DNA of 28,949 nucleotides from CAZWKX01 sp964614095 (lineage in GTDB: Bacteria > Actinomycetota > Acidimicrobiia > Spongiisociales > UBA11373): positions 1 through 28,949 of the forward strand of contig CAZTJO010000022.1 of NCBI GenBank assembly GCA_964614095.1, read 5' to 3'. Shown here one piece after another: positions 26,153 through 28,949 of the stretch (position 1 is the stretch's first letter; every line of letters starts with the position of its first letter). A program made the translations under genes and the position numbers. The notes beneath the pieces were generated by a model. That model ran no database searches. It was given only the letters and a program-made list of their open reading frames with translations, and was not told the DNA's origin.

Positions 26153-27201
26153 AGGATCTTGACGGCATCATTGGGCATGGTCAGATAACCGCCCTGCTCG
26201 CCGGTGAGGTGGATGGGCCGGCCCAGGCTTATCTGTTTGTGGGCCCGGCCGGGGTGGGTAAGGCGACCGTGGCGCGCCAGTTTGCCGCTCTGCTCCTGTG
26301 CCCCGATCCGGATGAGGACTGTTTCCGGCGTGCCCTTCGGGGCGTTCATCCCGATCTGGTGCAGGTGGAGCCCGACGGGCACACCGCTCTCACCATCGAC
26401 CGGGCTCGAGAGACTGTGGCCCGGGCAGTTCTGACCCCCGTTGAATCGAAACGTAAGGTTTTCCTCTTTGAGGAGGCCGGGCTCATGACCGACGGGGCGG
26501 CAAACACGCTTCTGAAGACGCTCGAAGAGCCGACGTCGTCGACGGTGTTTGTGCTTGTTGCCGAGTCCGAAGATGATTTCCCCACCACCATCGCCAGCCG
26601 CTGCCGCACCGTCGTTTTTGGCCGAGTCCCCGACGAGGTTGTTAGTGCCGCCTTGTGCGACCGCGGCATCGAGCCGGAGCAGGCAGGTCGGGCGACGGTG
26701 ACTTCGGGAGGCCGGCCCGGGCTGGCCCTGATGCTGGCTACCCGGCCTGAGGTTGCCAACTACAGGAGATTGTGGCTCTCGGTTCCGGAGCGTCTCACCG
26801 AGCAAACGGGGACCGCGTTCCGCCTTGCATCCGAGCTGGTCGGCGCCGCCATCCCCCTGCTCGGCGGGTTGGAAGAGCGGCAGCAGGGAGAAAAGGACCG
26901 TTCCGGGGGCGATCGCTCGCTTGCCGACCGTCACGAAAGGGAGCGCAAGCGGGCTACTGCCGCACTTCACGTCACCGGTCTCGAGATCCTCGCCTCCTGG
27001 TACCGGGACGCCGCCGCCGCCCAGTACGGTGCCCCGGTGAGGAACCAGGACGTGCCCGGCACCGCCTTTGCCGCAGTGACTCCGTCCGTTGCCGTCGAGC
27101 GGGCGCAACGTGTGCTCGACACCGTCGAAGCCCTGGAAGCCAACCAGCGCGCCGAACTCGCCTTTGCCGCGCTCTTTGCCGAACTTGGAACCCCGTCGTA
27201 G
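26146..27201 (+). CDS. holB: DNA polymerase III delta' subunit
   Basis: Clamp-loader subunit for the beta sliding clamp. The 351-residue product has the P-loop-like GPAGVGKATVA (33-43), Glu-rich Walker B region VFLFEEAGLM, LLKTLEEP and the clamp-loader SRC motif (S151-R152-C153) in TIASRCRTVVF. The zinc module, normally four Cys, is reduced: only C52 and C59 appear in LLCPDPDEDCF, with His nearby in GVHPDLV. A charged stretch around 243-266 (EERQQGEKDRSGGD and RHERERKR) is an insertion-like linker. GTG 26146 is used (GTG 26149 adjacent), with GGAGG about 11 nt upstream. It overlaps tmk by 7 bp. Confidence 0.92.
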   Translation: MVKDLDGIIGHGQITALLAGEVDGPAQAYLFVGPAGVGKATVARQFAALLLCPDPDEDCFRRALRGVHPDLVQVEPDGHTALTIDRARETVARAVLTPVESKRKVFLFEEAGLMTDGAANTLLKTLEEPTSSTVFVLVAESEDDFPTTIASRCRTVVFGRVPDEVVSAALCDRGIEPEQAGRATVTSGGRPGLALMLATRPEVANYRRLWLSVPERLTEQTGTAFRLASELVGAAIPLLGGLEERQQGEKDRSGGDRSLADRHERERKRATAALHVTGLEILASWYRDAAAAQYGAPVRNQDVPGTAFAAVTPSVAVERAQRVLDTVEALEANQRAELAFAALFAELGTPS

Positions 27202-27847
27202 GCCCGGCTTCCCGTTTGCCGCCCACCGCTCGTGGGCGTGGAGCATTCGTCCCGGCCGCCGCCTGTTCCGGTGGTACTTCCCCTTCTCTTTCGAGGGCGG
27301 CGAGCGTGTGCCCACAGGGCCATTGGTGGTCGCCGCCAATCACTTCTCTCATCTGGATCCGGTCATCGTGAGCCTCGCCGTGGGCCGGCCCATCCGCTAT
27401 CTCGCCGTCGACGAGCTGTACGGAAACTCGTGGTTCTTCGATTGGCTGACCCTCTGGCTGGGGGCGATTCCCATGACTCGCACCGGGGTGGCGCTGAGCG
27501 CTCTGCGCCTTGCCATCGACGAACTCGAGTCTGGTGGCACCGTCGGCCTCTATCCGGAGGGGGTGCGGGTGTGGAACTGGGGCGAGGTGGAACCCAAGGC
27601 GGGGGCCGCCTGGCTCGCCCACCGTGTTGGTGTGCCACTGTTGCCGGTGGCCGTTGTCGGCTCCGACCAGGCGATGGGCCGGGGCACAAAAGTGATCCGC
27701 CGGCGGCTCATACACATCACGGTTTGTGAGCCCATCGACCCGGGTTCCTACGACGGCACCGCCCGTCCTCACCAGCAGATGATGGAGGAGTGGGGGCGCC
27801 GCATCGATGCTGCAGTGTCGGCTCAATACCAGAAACTCGCTTTGTAG
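27185..27847 (+). CDS. 1-acyl-glycerol-3-phosphate acyltransferase-like (PlsC family)
   Basis: Membrane-associated acyltransferase, probably in phospholipid or glycolipid synthesis. It has the NHX4D motif NHFSHLD, TRTGVALSALRLA (motif II region), LYPEGVRVW (EGTR-like motif III, Val for Thr) and PLLPVAVVG (motif IV). From TTG 27185 the length is 220 residues, within family range. The start is uncertain: no ATG or GTG precedes the conserved FRWYFPFSFEGGERV region in this frame until GTG 27308, which would cut off the first motif's leader. TTG 27185 overlaps holB by 17 bp, and no clear ribosome site precedes it. It is followed by the TIGR01777 gene 14 bp downstream. Confidence 0.82.
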   Translation: MEPRRRPGFPFAAHRSWAWSIRPGRRLFRWYFPFSFEGGERVPTGPLVVAANHFSHLDPVIVSLAVGRPIRYLAVDELYGNSWFFDWLTLWLGAIPMTRTGVALSALRLAIDELESGGTVGLYPEGVRVWNWGEVEPKAGAAWLAHRVGVPLLPVAVVGSDQAMGRGTKVIRRRLIHITVCEPIDPGSYDGTARPHQQMMEEWGRRIDAAVSAQYQKLAL

Positions 27848-27861
27848 CCGGGGAGGGTGTC

Positions 27862-28788
27862 ATGCACGTTGTCGTCGCCGGCTCGAGCGGGATGATCGGT
27901 GCCGCTCTGGTGGCCGCTTTCGGCGAGGCCGGCCATAGGGTGAGCCGGCTGGTGCGGCCCGGCGGCGTGACCGGGCCCGGGGAGGTGGGCATCGGCTGGG
28001 ACCCTGCCGCAAGCTCCATCGATGCCGACTCTCTCGAAGGAGCAGACGCAGTGATCAATCTGGCCGGGCACGCCATCGGGGCCCGCCGCTGGACGAAGAG
28101 CGAGAAGGCCCTCATCTACAGCAGCCGGGTTGCGACCACTTCGTTGCTCGCCGAGACGCTTGCCGGCTTGCGGCATCCACCCCGGGTGCTACTCAATGCG
28201 TCGGCGGTTGGCTACTACGGCGATCGGGGCCGGGAGGAGTTGCCGGAATGTAGTGGCCCGGGGACCGGTTTTTTAGCCGGCGTCTGTGTCGATTGGGAAC
28301 AGGCTGCGTCTGCCGCCGCCGCGGCCGGCGTTCGTGTTGTCCTCCTGCGAAGTGGAATGGTGCTGGGACGCGGCGGGGCCCTGGCTCGTCTGCTGGCTCC
28401 CCTCGGGCCGGCCTGGATCAGCCCGTATCGCTGGGGACTGGGAGGTTGGGTGAGCCCGGGAACTCAGCTCTGGCCCTGGATCTCGCTCAAGGATGAGGTG
28501 CGGGCCATCGTTCACCTCATGGACTCCGAGATCTCAGGGGCGGTGAATCTTGTGGCTCCACATCCGGTGCCGAGCAAGGCGTTCACGAAAGCGGTAGGGC
28601 GGGTGCTGGGCCGGCCCGTCTGGCTGCGGTATCCAAAGTGGGTGTTCCGTGTCGTTCTCGGGAGCGAGCTGGCACGGACGACCCTCTTCTCCGGGCAGGC
28701 CGTTAGCCCGGGTCGTCTCCTGGCTGATGGCTTCTCCTTTGTCCACGAGGATGTGGAATCGGCCCTGGAGGTGGCTTTTTGCCGCTAG
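27862..28788 (+). CDS. TIGR01777-family SDR epimerase-like protein
   Basis: 308-residue extended SDR of the YfcH/TIGR01777 group, with unknown natural substrate. It begins MHVVVAGSSGMIGAALVAAF, the NAD-binding GxxGxxG, then VRPGGVTGPGEVGIGWDP, DAVINLAGHAIGARRWTKSE, and the family-typical NASAVGYYGDRG. A C-terminal domain (about 255-308) carries the usual SELARTTLFSGQAVSPGRLL. ATG 27862 has a strong GGGGAGGG about 6 nt upstream, which decides the start over upstream in-frame codons. It follows the acyltransferase by 14 bp and probably shares its transcript. Confidence 0.92.
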   Translation: MHVVVAGSSGMIGAALVAAFGEAGHRVSRLVRPGGVTGPGEVGIGWDPAASSIDADSLEGADAVINLAGHAIGARRWTKSEKALIYSSRVATTSLLAETLAGLRHPPRVLLNASAVGYYGDRGREELPECSGPGTGFLAGVCVDWEQAASAAAAAGVRVVLLRSGMVLGRGGALARLLAPLGPAWISPYRWGLGGWVSPGTQLWPWISLKDEVRAIVHLMDSEISGAVNLVAPHPVPSKAFTKAVGRVLGRPVWLRYPKWVFRVVLGSELARTTLFSGQAVSPGRLLADGFSFVHEDVESALEVAFCR

Positions 28789-28903
28789 GCGCGGTGGCGG
28801 CGGGCCGATGAGGGCACCGTTTGCCGGATCCGCTAGGTGCCGTTTGGCCCTAGAGCTAGGTAGCACGGCTGCTCTACGGTCGGTTCGACCAATTGGGACA
28901 CTG

Positions 28904-28909
28904 TATTTT
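28904..28909 (+). promoter_or_regulatory. Possible -10 box for a gene at the right edge
   Basis: TATTTT matches TANNNT and lies 5 nt before GTG 28915 and 8 nt before ATG 28918, after a 115-bp non-coding gap. It resembles the other leaderless-type sites here, but the reading frame beyond is too short to test. Confidence 0.3.
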
Positions 28910-28917
28910 CAGCCGTG

Positions 28918-28949
28918 ATGGGCACGAAGTCGGCGGGCAGAAGAGACGC
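28918..28949 (+). CDS. Possible 5' end of an unidentified gene
   Basis: ATG 28918 opens MGTKSAGRRD and runs off the window. Support is only the TATTTT box upstream; GTG 28915 is in frame and adjacent. The product cannot be named from ten residues. Confidence 0.25.
   Translation, partial: MGTKSAGRRD

Noticed and set aside
28789..28860. GGCACC/GGTGCC stem and repeated CCGTTTG after the SDR gene
   Set aside because: Six base pairs with a 17-nt loop and no T-run; too weak for a terminator call.
28881..28890. GGTTCGA sequence resembling a tRNA T-loop
   Set aside because: The flanking bases do not form a T-stem around the loop and no acceptor, D or anticodon arm is present.

Overview
The window is high-GC DNA with the look of an actinobacterium, probably class Acidimicrobiia or a close relative. 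The grounds are the GTG-rich starts, the dense ATGA/TGATG gene overlaps, TANNNT boxes directly before start codons (leaderless-type promoters), a DNA topoisomerase I with GRxGPY repeats in place of zinc fingers, a PimB-like mannosyltransferase, a Thr-rich LytR-CpsA-Psr protein, and the order topA - MFS transporter - tmk - holB. The assignment rests on gene content only; no rRNA or tRNA gene is visible.

1-619 holds the wreck of a molybdenum-hydroxylase (xanthine dehydrogenase/IorAB-like) pair on the minus strand. The 2Fe-2S subunit is frameshifted near its N-terminus, and the large subunit keeps its Tat signal but jumps directly to a C-terminal segment.

767-14356 is an ion-homeostasis region. 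It contains a P2A Ca2+-type ATPase (+), a minus-strand pair nhaA - LCP, then a tightly overlapping K+ uptake operon: two TrkA-type RCK proteins, an unannotated 46-residue membrane protein, TrkH and a signal-peptide/OB-fold-like/TM protein. Two membrane pyrophosphatase genes follow in tandem. The downstream copy is a canonical K+-independent H+-PPase. The upstream copy has lost three catalytic-site residues and may not hydrolyse PPi. The spacer between them carries a 13/14-bp inverted repeat and a 26-bp perfect palindrome.

14357-19053 is sparser and more accessory. It has a 41-residue Lys-rich protein (-), an alpha/alpha-toroid (terpene-cyclase-like) protein, a DUF4389 membrane protein, a frameshifted MDR oxidoreductase, a small putative lipoprotein and a strong 14-bp hairpin, separated by non-coding stretches.

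19054-28788 is dense and housekeeping-like, all on the plus strand: a two-domain histidine phosphatase, a PimB-like GT4 glycosyltransferase, topA, an MFS exporter, tmk, holB, a plsC-like acyltransferase and a TIGR01777 SDR protein. A possible new gene begins at the right edge.

Functionally, the left half can generate and use proton and cation gradients: PPi-driven H+ pumping, Na+/H+ exchange, K+ uptake and Ca2+ export. The right half combines envelope lipid and glycolipid synthesis with DNA replication and nucleotide supply. The most unusual items are the degenerate pyrophosphatase paralogue beside an intact one, the hidden small membrane protein in the trk operon, and the decayed molybdenum-hydroxylase operon.
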